IMG/VR virus record: IMGVR_UViG_3300023112_000019
Span: 1-52,326 of that record
Source of the DNA: a virus
DNA: 52,326 nucleotides
Direction: 5' to 3' (one strand)
In this document: piece by piece, positions 1 to 11,100 of the stretch
Numbering within the stretch: position 1 is the stretch's first letter
How the letters are laid out: each line of letters begins with the position of its first letter
The notes under the pieces: generated by a model
Database searches by the model: none
The model's input: the letters and a program-made list of their open reading frames with translations, nothing else
What the model was told of the DNA's origin: nothing
Translations under genes and position numbers: made by a program

Positions 1-3000
1 TTTTATAAAATCTTTATTTAAATCATCATCAGCTTTGATTTCATCTGTCTTTTTATATTCAGAAAAACCTACTGAACCATCAGTATTCTGGTCATCAGAG
101 TCATCTGGGTAGACAACCTGAATAGAATTAAATACCCCGTCAGAGTTGACCCTCATTCCATTTTCGATGATGTCATGCTCTGCGGTAATCATGTGGTAAT
201 TTCTGTACTGCTTCATTAGCGTCGCAGGGATCTCTCCATTGTTTACTGGCTTGGCAGAGTTTATTGGTGCATCATCCACGTTCGATCTATCAACTTTCCC
301 ATTTGGATAAATGATATCTTTTGGTGGTGCCTTGCCATCAATTAGTCTCTTCTCATTCTTAAAGAGTTCTTTCTTTGAGAAAATTTTAGTAATACTATGC
401 CTTCCTGTTTTGGCTATTGTATAGTCTTTAAGGTTTCTTTCTACGGGACTTAGTGTTGCGGAGAGGTCATCATCTCCGCCCATTATTACTGCTTCTTCAT
501 AAGTTGGTCCTCTATGAAAGTATAGTTGCTCTGGGTAACCAAAAAAGATAGTGCTTCGTCTATCAAAATTTACAACATCACAGATTGTTCCTGGATGTCT
601 TAGTGTTAATTCTTGGAGAACGTCCCATATAGTTTGCTCATAGATAACAAACTTTGATCCTTTAAAGAATGTAAAGATTGCATCTTTGACACCTGCAATA
701 ACTCCAATAGTTCCGCCGATAATAAATCCTGCAGCGGCTCCAATAACTGCACCTGCAACTGTACCAACTACAGGAATGATTGATGCTGGGACGCCAAAGA
801 AGGCACCAATTCCGACACCTCTTCCTGCCCACTTAGTCACCTGATCCCTGAAGGTATCCCAGGACCCAAACAAGGAGGGTGCAAATATATTTTCTACAGC
901 AGTTCGTCCGCCAGCTCCACGCCAGAAGAAAGAACTTTCACCAGTAGTATTCTTTGCATTTATTGTTCCAAAGTTTTGAACCTCAGGAGAGCCATGAAGC
1001 AATTCACTAATCATGTTCTGTGTATTGGAGTTATAAGTAAAGTCATCAGCTACACCAACTCCTTTTAGTTCTTGGACTAGCTCTATTCCATCTCCTTGGC
1101 ATACGATTTCTACAACATCGCCTCCACCAATTTGTGAAACTCTTCCTGAAAATTCTACAGATAAATGATTTGGATCTCCCTCATAACCAAGTCTTAGCTC
1201 AATTCTAGTTCCTTCTTTAAGCATAACATCGTCTAGTTGATTGCTATTTGCTTTTTTGTCTCTACCTTTTGTCTCTCCACCTTTTGGTTTGGTTCTCTGG
1301 GTAGCAGGAAGTTCGTTTTTAAGCTTGCTGGTATTATCTTCAAAGGCTTTATTTACAAGGTCTTCTCTAGTATTGGCTAGTCTTACAACTAATATATCTG
1401 CAGGATTGTGTTTGTCTTTTGCTAGTCGAATATCTACTATTGCATTTATGTCATAGAAGTCTGTAAAATTTCTCCAGATACCACTACCTGCTAGTCTTCC
1501 TAGTCTGTCTTTGTCGACATCACTTAAGCTCCCAACGTCATCTTCTTTAACGTAGAGCTTAAATGTTGGCATTGATCTACGCATTGTGTATGTAGTATCT
1601 TGAAAATTATCTACAGCTGCTTGAGTATTTAGGAATTGTTGAGGACCACTAATCGGTGCTTGGATAAAACCTTTATCAAAGTCTCCTTTCTCTGGTCTTT
1701 CTTTGTCTGCACCTACAGTAATTATATTGGGAGCTGCAGCTGGTGGCCCTGGACTTCCTCTCATATCATCTGATATTTTTTTTGAAGCCTCCTGGTCTGA
1801 TACCTGTTCTGCAAATTGTTCTCCGCCTTTAGCATATCTTCCTTGTACTTTTTCTAATATTTTTCTTTTATATCTATTGTCGCCCTGATCTGACTTGTTA
1901 TAAAAAAAGAAGTCAGGCTGTAGAGTTTGATCTGGTAGCATCATGTCTGGATAGTTTGATTCGTCTGCTGTTAAATTAAAACCCTTAAACTCAGTTAGGT
2001 CTTTCTGATATGTAGTGAACCTTGCATCTTTCTCTTCTGTTCCAGCTGTTATCTTTAGTAAGTCCCACACAACTTCATTAACCATGTCTGAGCTGAAAGG
2101 TCTCATTGAAATTATTTGGTCACCACCATTGATATCGCTATTGGGCCAGATGACAGTTCTTCCTGGGTAATTATCTCTGATGTCACCTTTGACATCTCTT
2201 AGTCTTCTCTCTACAAGATCAGGATCACTTAGGGCTGACTCAACTGTTCCAAAGTCCTTTGCTGACAGAGCATCATTTAAGCTCTCTGTTAATTTTCTTG
2301 CAGCATTAAAATCAGGATCTGAATTTTGTGTATCAACCCCTATCTGGAATGTCTTTCCATTCTTTGCAATTCCATATTTGTCTGCAAGCTTTTGCACAAG
2401 AGAAAGAGAACTTTCATAGACCCTATTAGACGGTCCCTGGTTGGCTTGTTTAATATTAGTATCTATTGCTCTATGGTTTTCTGTTAGTGAGAAACTAAAT
2501 CTTGAACAGAAGGGCATTCCCTCTACTGTTTGACTTTCTGTGTTCTGAATCATGCAACCAAGATATTGATTGGGATCGAATGTTGACATCTTGCCAGTCT
2601 GCTCGTCTAGGACTTGCAGTCGCTGTTCATCATAGTGTTTATACTTGAGAAGCTTAGACATTGGGTGCTTAATAAAGATAGAGTCATTTTTAGCTACCCG
2701 TCTATAGTCAACTGCATTGCGATTAACTAGCTCTATAATACTATTTATTTTCGATAGACGACTGGACGTTCCAACTGGTGCCCCATCATTAAACCCATCT
2801 TTAAGTTCTGCATTTGCAAAAAGATTAAAGACAACGTTTCCATCTGAAGCTCCAAGGAACTGTGCAGTTGGCACGGTGTGCCCAATCAGAGGTATCGAAA
2901 CTGTTTTGGTTTGAAGACTTATTCTTGCTGACTCTACAAGCATTCTTCCAGAGTCTAGTACGGCAGCTGGATTATCAAAGTCTCTTATTCTGTATCTTCT

Positions 3001-3912
3001 GTACCTATAAAGGACTGTTCCTGCCTCCGCATCTGAGGCTTGAAATTCATCAACTGGTAGCCAGCCTTCTTTCTCTGCCTCTCTTAATGCCTCTTTTAGT
3101 TTGGCATCTGTTTCTACTACATATATTTTTTCTGATGGATCTATATCCAGACTAGTTAAAGCATCTATCTGAGCATTAGCATTATCTCTTTCTGCATCAA
3201 TTCTTTTGTACTCTTTATATATCAGCTCTAAGTCATTAGAATCACCTGCAGACATTCCGTTTGTATAAGCGCCAGCTATTGGCCCGCTTCCTTTCTCCCC
3301 AACGTTAGCTAGTGTCCCACTTTCTATAAATTTTGTAAATTGATTATCGGGAACAGCTGTGGCAATTGGGACTCCATTTTCTTCAACCTTTTTAAAAGCA
3401 AAGTCAGGAGAGAAAGGAGTGTAGTTAAACCACTCAAGATGAATCCTTACATTAAACATTCCAGGTTCTCTTGCTTTTGATTCTACATCTATCTGCTTAA
3501 TGACCGCAGCCATGTTCGTTTGGGATACATCTTCTGTTCCAATCCCAACAAATGTCTCGACATCTATTTTCTCTATCTCTCTTCCCACTATCTCTTTTCT
3601 TATCTTTTCATTTTCTATTGAAACAAAAGGACACTTTCTAGCTTGAATAAGTAATGGAGCCAGCTGCTCATTTACCCAGGCTTCTGCCTGTATATCATTT
3701 CCTGTTCTTGCATCATAACCTGTAGCAAAATATGTATCTATAATTATAGAGATAGTTCTACGACCACTCTTCACCCATGTACTGGATTGAGAACGCAGGG
3801 TTGAAACAGAGGCGTTGTGATCCTGTTTAAGGATTGTAATGTTCTTGGGTGGAACACGAAGCTCTATGTCATTGATTCTGAGAGAGCTTGAAGTTAGTGG
3901 TGCTGTTGCCAT
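1..3912 (-). CDS. Giant baseplate-hub-like virion protein, C-terminus beyond window
   Basis: The frame is open from ATG at 3912 to the left edge, giving at least 1304 residues with the C-terminus missing. Around residues 905-950 a pattern of the form xRLGYxGD, then FSGRVxxI, then Vx(I/V)xCxGDG matches the phage late control D / gp27-like hub fold, in which a barrel domain lines the end of the tail tube. A strongly hydrophobic Gly/Ala stretch at about residues 1035-1080 looks like a glycine zipper or a membrane-inserting segment, which is unusual in a hub. The start overlaps the stop of the upstream 1413-residue gene as TAATG, implying coupled translation. Position after the giant tail genes fits a baseplate role. 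The hub assignment rests on pattern resemblance; the rest of the protein is unrecognised. Confidence 0.6.
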   Translation of the reverse strand, partial: MATAPLTSSSLRINDIELRVPPKNITILKQDHNASVSTLRSQSSTWVKSGRRTISIIIDTYFATGYDARTGNDIQAEAWVNEQLAPLLIQARKCPFVSIENEKIRKEIVGREIEKIDVETFVGIGTEDVSQTNMAAVIKQIDVESKAREPGMFNVRIHLEWFNYTPFSPDFAFKKVEENGVPIATAVPDNQFTKFIESGTLANVGEKGSGPIAGAYTNGMSAGDSNDLELIYKEYKRIDAERDNANAQIDALTSLDIDPSEKIYVVETDAKLKEALREAEKEGWLPVDEFQASDAEAGTVLYRYRRYRIRDFDNPAAVLDSGRMLVESARISLQTKTVSIPLIGHTVPTAQFLGASDGNVVFNLFANAELKDGFNDGAPVGTSSRLSKINSIIELVNRNAVDYRRVAKNDSIFIKHPMSKLLKYKHYDEQRLQVLDEQTGKMSTFDPNQYLGCMIQNTESQTVEGMPFCSRFSFSLTENHRAIDTNIKQANQGPSNRVYESSLSLVQKLADKYGIAKNGKTFQIGVDTQNSDPDFNAARKLTESLNDALSAKDFGTVESALSDPDLVERRLRDVKGDIRDNYPGRTVIWPNSDINGGDQIISMRPFSSDMVNEVVWDLLKITAGTEEKDARFTTYQKDLTEFKGFNLTADESNYPDMMLPDQTLQPDFFFYNKSDQGDNRYKRKILEKVQGRYAKGGEQFAEQVSDQEASKKISDDMRGSPGPPAAAPNIITVGADKERPEKGDFDKGFIQAPISGPQQFLNTQAAVDNFQDTTYTMRRSMPTFKLYVKEDDVGSLSDVDKDRLGRLAGSGIWRNFTDFYDINAIVDIRLAKDKHNPADILVVRLANTREDLVNKAFEDNTSKLKNELPATQRTKPKGGETKGRDKKANSNQLDDVMLKEGTRIELRLGYEGDPNHLSVEFSGRVSQIGGGDVVEIVCQGDGIELVQELKGVGVADDFTYNSNTQNMISELLHGSPEVQNFGTINAKNTTGESSFFWRGAGGRTAVENIFAPSLFGSWDTFRDQVTKWAGRGVGIGAFFGVPASIIPVVGTVAGAVIGAAAGFIIGGTIGVIAGVKDAIFTFFKGSKFVIYEQTIWDVLQELTLRHPGTICDVVNFDRRSTIFFGYPEQLYFHRGPTYEEAVIMGGDDDLSATLSPVERNLKDYTIAKTGRHSITKIFSKKELFKNEKRLIDGKAPPKDIIYPNGKVDRSNVDDAPINSAKPVNNGEIPATLMKQYRNYHMITAEHDIIENGMRVNSDGVFNSIQVVYPDDSDDQNTDGSVGFSEYKKTDEIKADDDLNKDFIK

Positions 3913-6900
3913 TAGTGTCCTTTCCCTATCATATCTTTAATTGTAAACTTATCCATGTGAGACCTATGATCCTGTAATCTAACGTTTAAATCTTTCATAT
4001 TGGCTGAAGCATGAGCTCTTAGGGAATCAAAATTCGTTCCGACATCAGCCTGTCCTCGTACATCAAAGGAAGAAAACTTTTGTTCTGGGATTTGAAATAG
4101 TGTTTTGCCGGCAGATGCATCTCCCATGCCGTTTGCATATCCTTTTTCAGACTCATGTAATGGGCCTGCTGTCGCAGTTGGCTGCATCATCTTTGGTTTA
4201 GACATTAAACTTGCAGCTAAACCAATACCTGCTGTAGGTAGGATACCCCATTTTGCTATGTTTTTCAAGCCCTTACTCATAAAATGAGACGCTGCGTTTG
4301 ACGCATCTTTAAGCATAGCCTTGTATCCGCTGGCCTTGCTTATGTTTCTCTGCGCAATAGACGAGGCATAGTTGCCTGATGCTTGAAGATCTCTCCCCAA
4401 AGTATGAGACTCTATTACATTCTCAAGGTTTTTTGCACTAGATATCTTCTGGTATGCATTTCTTTGACTGGTTGCTCTATTCATTATTGACTCAACTTCA
4501 GCTGCCCGTAGCCTTGCATTCTCAATGCCTCTTGCTTCCTTCATCTCTTTTGCATAGCCCATTTTCTCAGCTAGCTCCATAGATGCTACCTCAGAACTAG
4601 ACTGCCTTATGGCATCTCCAGCCTCTTTTCCTCCAAAGCTTAGCTCGTCAAAAACTCTCTGAAGACTCTGGGCCTTCTCTCCTTTTCCCATTCTTGCGTA
4701 TTCTGTTCCAACAGATCCTCTAAAAATATCTAATACATCGTCAACTGAGCCTGAAAGCAGTGCTTCCTTTCCCTGGTGCTTTGCTTTAAGTACATTCTCT
4801 ACGAATAAATGGGAGAAGTCTTCGCCTAAATAGTATGCTTCTGCGGCACCTCGGCCCATGTTGGGTCTTAATTGTTCTCTTAATCCTATATGTATATTCT
4901 TGAATTCGTCAGAGAATGAGCCAATCTTTGATTCTAAATTCTTCTGTGCAGCATTAAGTCCTACTAGCTCTTGGTTTAATAAAGAGGTAATACCTTCTGG
5001 TGCTCTACCTTTAAGTTCAAATGCAGACATTCTCTTAAGGGATGAGGTAAACTCACTCCCCATAACACTTTGTTGTTGGCCGCCGTATCCGTAAAATTGT
5101 TCTATTGATCCTCTTGATTTTTCTGATGTAGCTGCGATAACGTTTAACTGATCCTTGTCGAAGTCGACAAACATTGATCTTCTAATTAAACTTTGAGAGG
5201 CATTCTCTCCAGACACAAATATGCGCCCTTTCTCGCCACCAACGTTACCAAACTCTTCAGCTGTTCTGATATTAACAGGTAGTGAACTGTGAGTACCTTC
5301 TATCGGCTCTCTTGTCATTAGTCCCCAAAGCCTTCCTTCTTCTGCCTGCTTTATAGCTTGAGCTCCAAACTTTTCTCCTATGTCACTTTTGGTCATAGCG
5401 ATAAGAGGAGCCTGCATGTCGTCTCCTATTTTCATTGCCTTTCCAAGTTCTTGTGCTGCTCTATCCATGCCATCTAGTGAAGATACAGCTTGTCCATATA
5501 CTGAACCACTAACCTTTCCTCCGAATAGATTTTTAGAGACAGCTCCTTCGACCTCGCCAAATGCTGCTTGGTATTTTTTCATTTTAGCTTCTTGGAATGC
5601 TTCGTCTTGCCCGTTCTTAACCGAGGCAAGTAAATCAAATGTAGCTCTATCCAAAGGACTTTTCCCAGCCTTTGATGCACCAACATATGGTGACATTGCC
5701 TCTGAAGCAAAGACAGTTACTTTATCTACTCCTCCAATCTCTTTCCCTAGATTGATAGTCATTCTTTCTTTACCCTGCATGTAGTTTCTTCTACCAGCAA
5801 GGTCTTCTTGAAGTAGCTTGCCTAGATCCTCTCCTACGTCAGCAAGGTTTACTCCTCTTGCTGCTTTGTCTCCTGCTATATTCTTTGCAGCATTAATCTC
5901 TCCAAGTTGAGCAAAAGGACTCTGCTCTCCAACTCTTCTTGATGTGAAATCTTCAAGAACATCCCCAAGCCCCATTGCCTGCAAGTTGAAGGCTGCACGA
6001 TCAGACATTCTACCCTGGCCAAATATCCCAGCTTGAGTACTAGAGATATCTGCAGATAAAACCATTTCACTTACGCTACTTCCAAGATGCTTCTTTCCTC
6101 CAAAGATCTCGTCTGTAGACTGGTTAGGGTGCCAGCTTTCTATTTTGTTTATCATTTCTTTACCAGACATATTACTGCCTTGGAACTCTCCGCCTTTGAT
6201 CCCTAACTCTTCTAGTCTTTTAATTGCAGCAGCGTCCCCGCTTTCTACAACACCAGAAGCATAAGATAGGATTCCTGTCATCCCCTCTCTGGCCGGTAGC
6301 ACTCCGCCCTTTATCTTTACGGGTGCCTCTGCAGAGATCATGTCAACGTCTTTAAATATCGTATTGGCAAAACCTTCTGCTTGAGCTTCTGTTGCTCCTT
6401 GACCATATTTCTCTATGGCCTCCATCCAACCTGCTGTTAGAGGAGTGTTTGCTGTTCCTTTCACGGTCCACTTTCCACCGCCTCCGCCACTAAATGACTT
6501 AGACATAACACCATACTTAAACCTACTTTCTGTCCCAATAGATAGTACGCCCTCGTTCTTTCTTATGCTGCTAATTGTATTAGAGAGGTCTCCTCCTTTC
6601 ACCTTTATAGGATTTCCTATAGTGTCGTATCCCATGACACCATATCCTTTAATAGATTCATTAATACTTTGAAGGCCTCTTCTTTTTCCTGCTAGTTGTT
6701 TTTCTAAACTCTTCAGCCCTTCAGTTTCACCTTTCATTCTTTGGGTGCTAATACTAGACTCTAGTGAATCTATCTCTCTTCCTATTCCAAGCTTTCTGTC
6801 TTCTAACCTTCTTAGTTTCTTATTCAGGTCAAGGTTTAATCCTTCTAGCCCTCCAGGGGAGGTCATTGCTTTTGCAACATCAGCTGAGTTCATACCCTGT

Positions 6901-8153
6901 GCAGCAGCCTGCCTATAAACATCTTTCATTAATCTTTCACCAAATTGAGTTCCCTCTCTCTGTAAGTCTATGTGAAAGTTATACATTTTATTTTTTATAC
7001 TAATATTTGATTTGTTTGAGAGAAGGACTTCTTCGGCAGCTAACTCATGAGCTGGTAGTCCTTGTCTCTTTAGAGCCTCTCTATATGTATCCATATTCTT
7101 AACAGTCGCAACTTTGAATTGACCTAATCCAGAGTCTATATCTGGAGTCCAGTTTATAGATGTCTTCTTAGTTCCTTCAAATTTACTTTGTCTATGTAGT
7201 TGATAAGAAGAGATAGAAGCTTCAGCTGCAGGCATTCCTCTTGACAAGAGTGACTCAGGAGTAGCCATTACTCCACCTACAAACATACTTTGATTACCAC
7301 CAGAGTAGCCAGGGTTTCTGGCTATGTCTTTCATCATGTCTATTCTGGCTTCTCTAGTTTTCTGGCCAAATAGATCTACTACAAATTGTTCTTTTCTTAT
7401 TTCTTGCAATCCAACAGCTCCTGGTCCAGACCCTTTTGCCCCTTCCCATATTGCTTTATCTGTTGCTGCTCTTCTTATATCTCTTGGGTCAATCTCCCCT
7501 GCTTTGATTCTACTTAGCTCTTCTTGGTATTTTTTAGTAAGGGCTACATCAATTCCTTCTAGCTCAACTCCTGTTTCTCCATAGCTAAGTAAAGATGATC
7601 GTGCTATATGCGTATTCTTTCCGCCAAGAGTCATTGCTCCCTCAGTATTAACTAATGGTATATCAAATACGAAATCTTTTCCACCCCTAATTCTAATCAT
7701 ATCTGAATATTCAGCACCTGGCTGAGAGTGAGCGAAGGCTTTTACTGAACCGAACTTAGCTTCAACCATATCATATAGGCTGCTAACTTCTTTTCCAAGC
7801 TCTGCACTTCTCCCCTTATAGCCTCCCTCAAGGTACCCTATCTCTTCCATGATACCTCTCTTGCCTTTTAGGAAAGTTGTCTCATAAGATGGTCCCGATG
7901 TTTCTGGTATACCACTTCTAAGAAAGTTACTCATTGTAAGACTTGAGGCAACTGGGTTTACTGCCTTATTAAATGTTGGAGCTACGGCAGCTTGAGGCGC
8001 AATAGATCTTCTAAAGTATCCAGTGGGATCAGCCGATGAAGGAAAGTCTCTAGCTGTTAAGTAAAGACCATATCCAGAACCAGCGATTAGAGTTCCTCTA
8101 CCCAGCACACTGGCTGCGTCTACATCATTTTCAAAGTTAAATTTTTCTATCAT
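3912..8153 (-). CDS. 1413-residue virion protein with RNA-polymerase-like DFDKD motif
   Basis: This 1413-residue protein lies between the tape-measure-position gene and the hub gene; its start overlaps the upstream stop as ATGA. Seen directly: a probable coiled coil at residues 440-500, a Gly/Ser-rich loop at 553-560, a hydrophobic segment near residue 1310, and TREP at 947-950 followed 49 residues later by DFDKDQ (997-1002). In multisubunit RNA polymerase beta-prime an Arg-x-Pro motif precedes the metal-binding loop NADFDGDQ by about 35 residues, and single-chain relatives (QDE-1, YonO, crAss-like gp66) keep three aspartates in the same pattern. Here the usual Gly is Lys. A Lys pair at 874 and 880 (KNLFGGK) could belong to a first barrel. 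The polymerase idea is inference; a purely structural or second tape-measure role is possible. Confidence 0.6.
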   Translation of the reverse strand: MIEKFNFENDVDAASVLGRGTLIAGSGYGLYLTARDFPSSADPTGYFRRSIAPQAAVAPTFNKAVNPVASSLTMSNFLRSGIPETSGPSYETTFLKGKRGIMEEIGYLEGGYKGRSAELGKEVSSLYDMVEAKFGSVKAFAHSQPGAEYSDMIRIRGGKDFVFDIPLVNTEGAMTLGGKNTHIARSSLLSYGETGVELEGIDVALTKKYQEELSRIKAGEIDPRDIRRAATDKAIWEGAKGSGPGAVGLQEIRKEQFVVDLFGQKTREARIDMMKDIARNPGYSGGNQSMFVGGVMATPESLLSRGMPAAEASISSYQLHRQSKFEGTKKTSINWTPDIDSGLGQFKVATVKNMDTYREALKRQGLPAHELAAEEVLLSNKSNISIKNKMYNFHIDLQREGTQFGERLMKDVYRQAAAQGMNSADVAKAMTSPGGLEGLNLDLNKKLRRLEDRKLGIGREIDSLESSISTQRMKGETEGLKSLEKQLAGKRRGLQSINESIKGYGVMGYDTIGNPIKVKGGDLSNTISSIRKNEGVLSIGTESRFKYGVMSKSFSGGGGGKWTVKGTANTPLTAGWMEAIEKYGQGATEAQAEGFANTIFKDVDMISAEAPVKIKGGVLPAREGMTGILSYASGVVESGDAAAIKRLEELGIKGGEFQGSNMSGKEMINKIESWHPNQSTDEIFGGKKHLGSSVSEMVLSADISSTQAGIFGQGRMSDRAAFNLQAMGLGDVLEDFTSRRVGEQSPFAQLGEINAAKNIAGDKAARGVNLADVGEDLGKLLQEDLAGRRNYMQGKERMTINLGKEIGGVDKVTVFASEAMSPYVGASKAGKSPLDRATFDLLASVKNGQDEAFQEAKMKKYQAAFGEVEGAVSKNLFGGKVSGSVYGQAVSSLDGMDRAAQELGKAMKIGDDMQAPLIAMTKSDIGEKFGAQAIKQAEEGRLWGLMTREPIEGTHSSLPVNIRTAEEFGNVGGEKGRIFVSGENASQSLIRRSMFVDFDKDQLNVIAATSEKSRGSIEQFYGYGGQQQSVMGSEFTSSLKRMSAFELKGRAPEGITSLLNQELVGLNAAQKNLESKIGSFSDEFKNIHIGLREQLRPNMGRGAAEAYYLGEDFSHLFVENVLKAKHQGKEALLSGSVDDVLDIFRGSVGTEYARMGKGEKAQSLQRVFDELSFGGKEAGDAIRQSSSEVASMELAEKMGYAKEMKEARGIENARLRAAEVESIMNRATSQRNAYQKISSAKNLENVIESHTLGRDLQASGNYASSIAQRNISKASGYKAMLKDASNAASHFMSKGLKNIAKWGILPTAGIGLAASLMSKPKMMQPTATAGPLHESEKGYANGMGDASAGKTLFQIPEQKFSSFDVRGQADVGTNFDSLRAHASANMKDLNVRLQDHRSHMDKFTIKDMIGKGH

Positions 8154-11100
8154 ATAATTTCACCCATAGCTCTAAGCTCTTGGTAGATCTCATTATTTCG
8201 ATCGTACTCTAAATCGTAGGATACTGTTGGACCTACACTATCCCTCTGAATTATCTGAGGATTTCTAATTCCTGCCTGAACCGCTTGCTTGTAAACCTGT
8301 TCATAGGTAACGCTTTCAGCTAGAGGTTGGAATGGGTCCACTCCCTCTAATGATTCTTCAAGATATGGCTTTCTTCTTAGCCCTCTTAGTCTATCATCCC
8401 ATAGATCATAGTAGTGATATTCCCTACCTGTGTCTATTAGGTATTTTAATTTTACATCCTCAAGATCCACATCAGCTCTCCATCCGATCCAGTCTTCTGC
8501 TGGAAGATTTTCGCTAGCCTGTAATGCTTCTCCTTCTGCTTGTCTTCTTGCTCTAATGGTAGCCATTCTATTGAAGACTTCTTTCTCTAGATCCTGACCT
8601 TCTGCTTGGCTTATATCAAGCTTGCCTTCTGCCATATCATTTAGCAAGACCTTATCCCATTGGGCTATATATAAGTCTTTCATATTGTTAGGCATGATCT
8701 CAAGTAAGCGAGCCTTGTCTTCTGGTCCTGCTTCCTTGAACTGTTCAAAGTACACCTTTTCTCTTTTAGGTAGCGCTGCCATTAATCTAAATTCATTCTC
8801 GTATACATCTGTGCCGGCTAAGGTTCTACCCGCCTTGTTATGGAAAGTTCTTGCTTTGCCTTCTGACCCTTGAGCCATTGCCATTCTTTCATGGCGCTTA
8901 TTTTTAACGTACTCTATCTTATCGAAGTAACTCTCTATTTGTCTAGCATCTCTTACTGCGTCTGGGATTCTATCTATCCCTGCCATGTTGGCAACTGTTG
9001 TAGCAAAAGGTTTAATAAAATCTTCTATTGGTCTCTGCCAAAGTTTAAACTCTTTACCGTATATTGATTCTTCATAATCTGTCATAGCAGATGAAGGAGG
9101 AAGGAGTTTATGAGCAGGAGCGATAGGGCTTAATTGCTCTAGTGGATTTGCTCTTGCTATATCAACTAGTGCTGCACCGTATCTACCAAGGACGCTTTGA
9201 TCGTATACGTCGTCTCTAAAAGACTTTCTTTTACGCTTATCCTCAAGCTGCTCTTCTGTTCTTTGAAAGATCTCTAATTCATAATCTGTTGGATCATGTG
9301 CTTCTAATTCTTTTCTTGCACTTCTGAACTCTCTAGAATATGGAGCAATATCTGCAAGTATTTTATATCTATGTATTAATGGGTAATCTGCAGGATTAAC
9401 TCCCTCAAGTTCTTTATACCTGGCTGCGTATCCTCTTCCTGGTAATCTGTATTCACCTTCTTGAACTTTAGTAAATGGATCACCTTGCTTGAAGTTCTTG
9501 TAGTAGTCTTCTCCAGGCATCCAGTCAGGCATATCATTGGCTATAGGATTTACATACTCTGTTGTATAAGGTCTCTTAGGAATGAAACGCCTGATAGGCT
9601 CTGTCATACCAAGGAAACCACCGAGGTTTAAATCCCAGAATTTCCTACGAGTGCTATCTATATCTGCAGATGATTGAAGAATAGGTGTATGTTCGAATAC
9701 ATCTTGCTCTCCTGTCACTGCTTGTTTAATAGCCGAGGCCACAAAACCACGTAGACCTACAGCTTCATAGGTTGTATAGTATTGTTGTTTAATTTGTTCA
9801 GCGGCACTATATGGTGTGACCGCATCTTCTGGAGGAAGTGCTCCTGCAATCTTTTTAGATGGAGCATACTTTCCTGATCCACCATGCAGGTGATCTCCTC
9901 TATGTCTCCCTTCAAATATTTCTGGATGCATTAGTACTGGTGGCTTCATTACTCTACCAACAGTCCATTCGTATGCGGCTCCAAATAGACCGAGGTCTTC
10001 TCCGGTTGAACCAGCTATAGGATAGGGTCTATCCTCGTAGTGCATCTTCTCTAACCAATAAGGATCAGCTAGGTCTCTTACAAATTTGCCAACAGGAGAA
10101 ATATCTTCGCCATCGTATATTGACTTGTCTGTAGGTCTATCTAGTATTCTGTTGTACCAGTTAGGACGATAGTAATCTGTCTTGGATCCTTCCCATGGGG
10201 TCGTTCCAAATTCCCACCAGCGAGCTTTCTTGATAGCAACTTCTTTACCACCAAGGTATTCTTCATCTAGTTCTGCTACTGATTTTTCTGAACCTAGACC
10301 AAAGAGTAAGAATGGCGCAGCTAATGCAGCCATCGCTAGCCCTCCATGCTTCCCCCATCTTAAGGCTCTTGTATAATTGCCTCCCATAGTTGGGATTTTT
10401 CTTAGACCTGCCGCCATTGCTTTCTCGGCCGTCTTTGACTTAATCATTGCATCGTATCTAGCCGGGCCAGCTGCAGCTCTTGCTTCTTCAAATATACCAG
10501 CACCCATTCCGAGTGCAGTTCCTGTTATCATCCCAGACAAGGTAAACCCTAGCCATGGTTTGACTCCAGTTAATCCAGGTGCTTTTTCTTCTGCGTATTT
10601 CCTGATCTCTGTTAAGCCAGAGGCTTCAGATAGTCCAGCATAAGTCATGTGTGCTACACGAGCACCCTCTGCTAGAACTCCTGTTATCCCGGCTTTGCCT
10701 GCAACGCTATCTTCTGGTGCAACCTGTCTAGTCATCCAGTTCAGTGTTCCGAACACTGCTGGTAAGCCAATAAGTAAAGGAAGAGCTTTTGCTGCATGTC
10801 TTCCTAGTATCTGAGGAAGAGTTCCTATTAATTGTTTCTCTCCTCCAACACCAAACTTAGGCAATCTTTTTGTAATAGACTGTACAGTATCTGTTACTCC
10901 TCCAGTTTTAATATTAGGAAATAGATCCCTAAAGGCTTTAACTGGATCGTCAACTAGACGTAAGTATTTAGATAATGTTTCATGACCATAAGCATGAGCG
11001 GCACGGAATGCTGCTTGTCTCTTTGTCTTCCCACCACCAATTAAGATTTCGTGCTCTCTACCAACTCCAGCTATATTAAATGTATGTTCATACGATTTTG

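Noticed and set aside
1241-3155. Plus-strand frames opposite the hub-like gene
   Set aside because: Short, no SD, and antisense to a continuous minus-strand coding frame.
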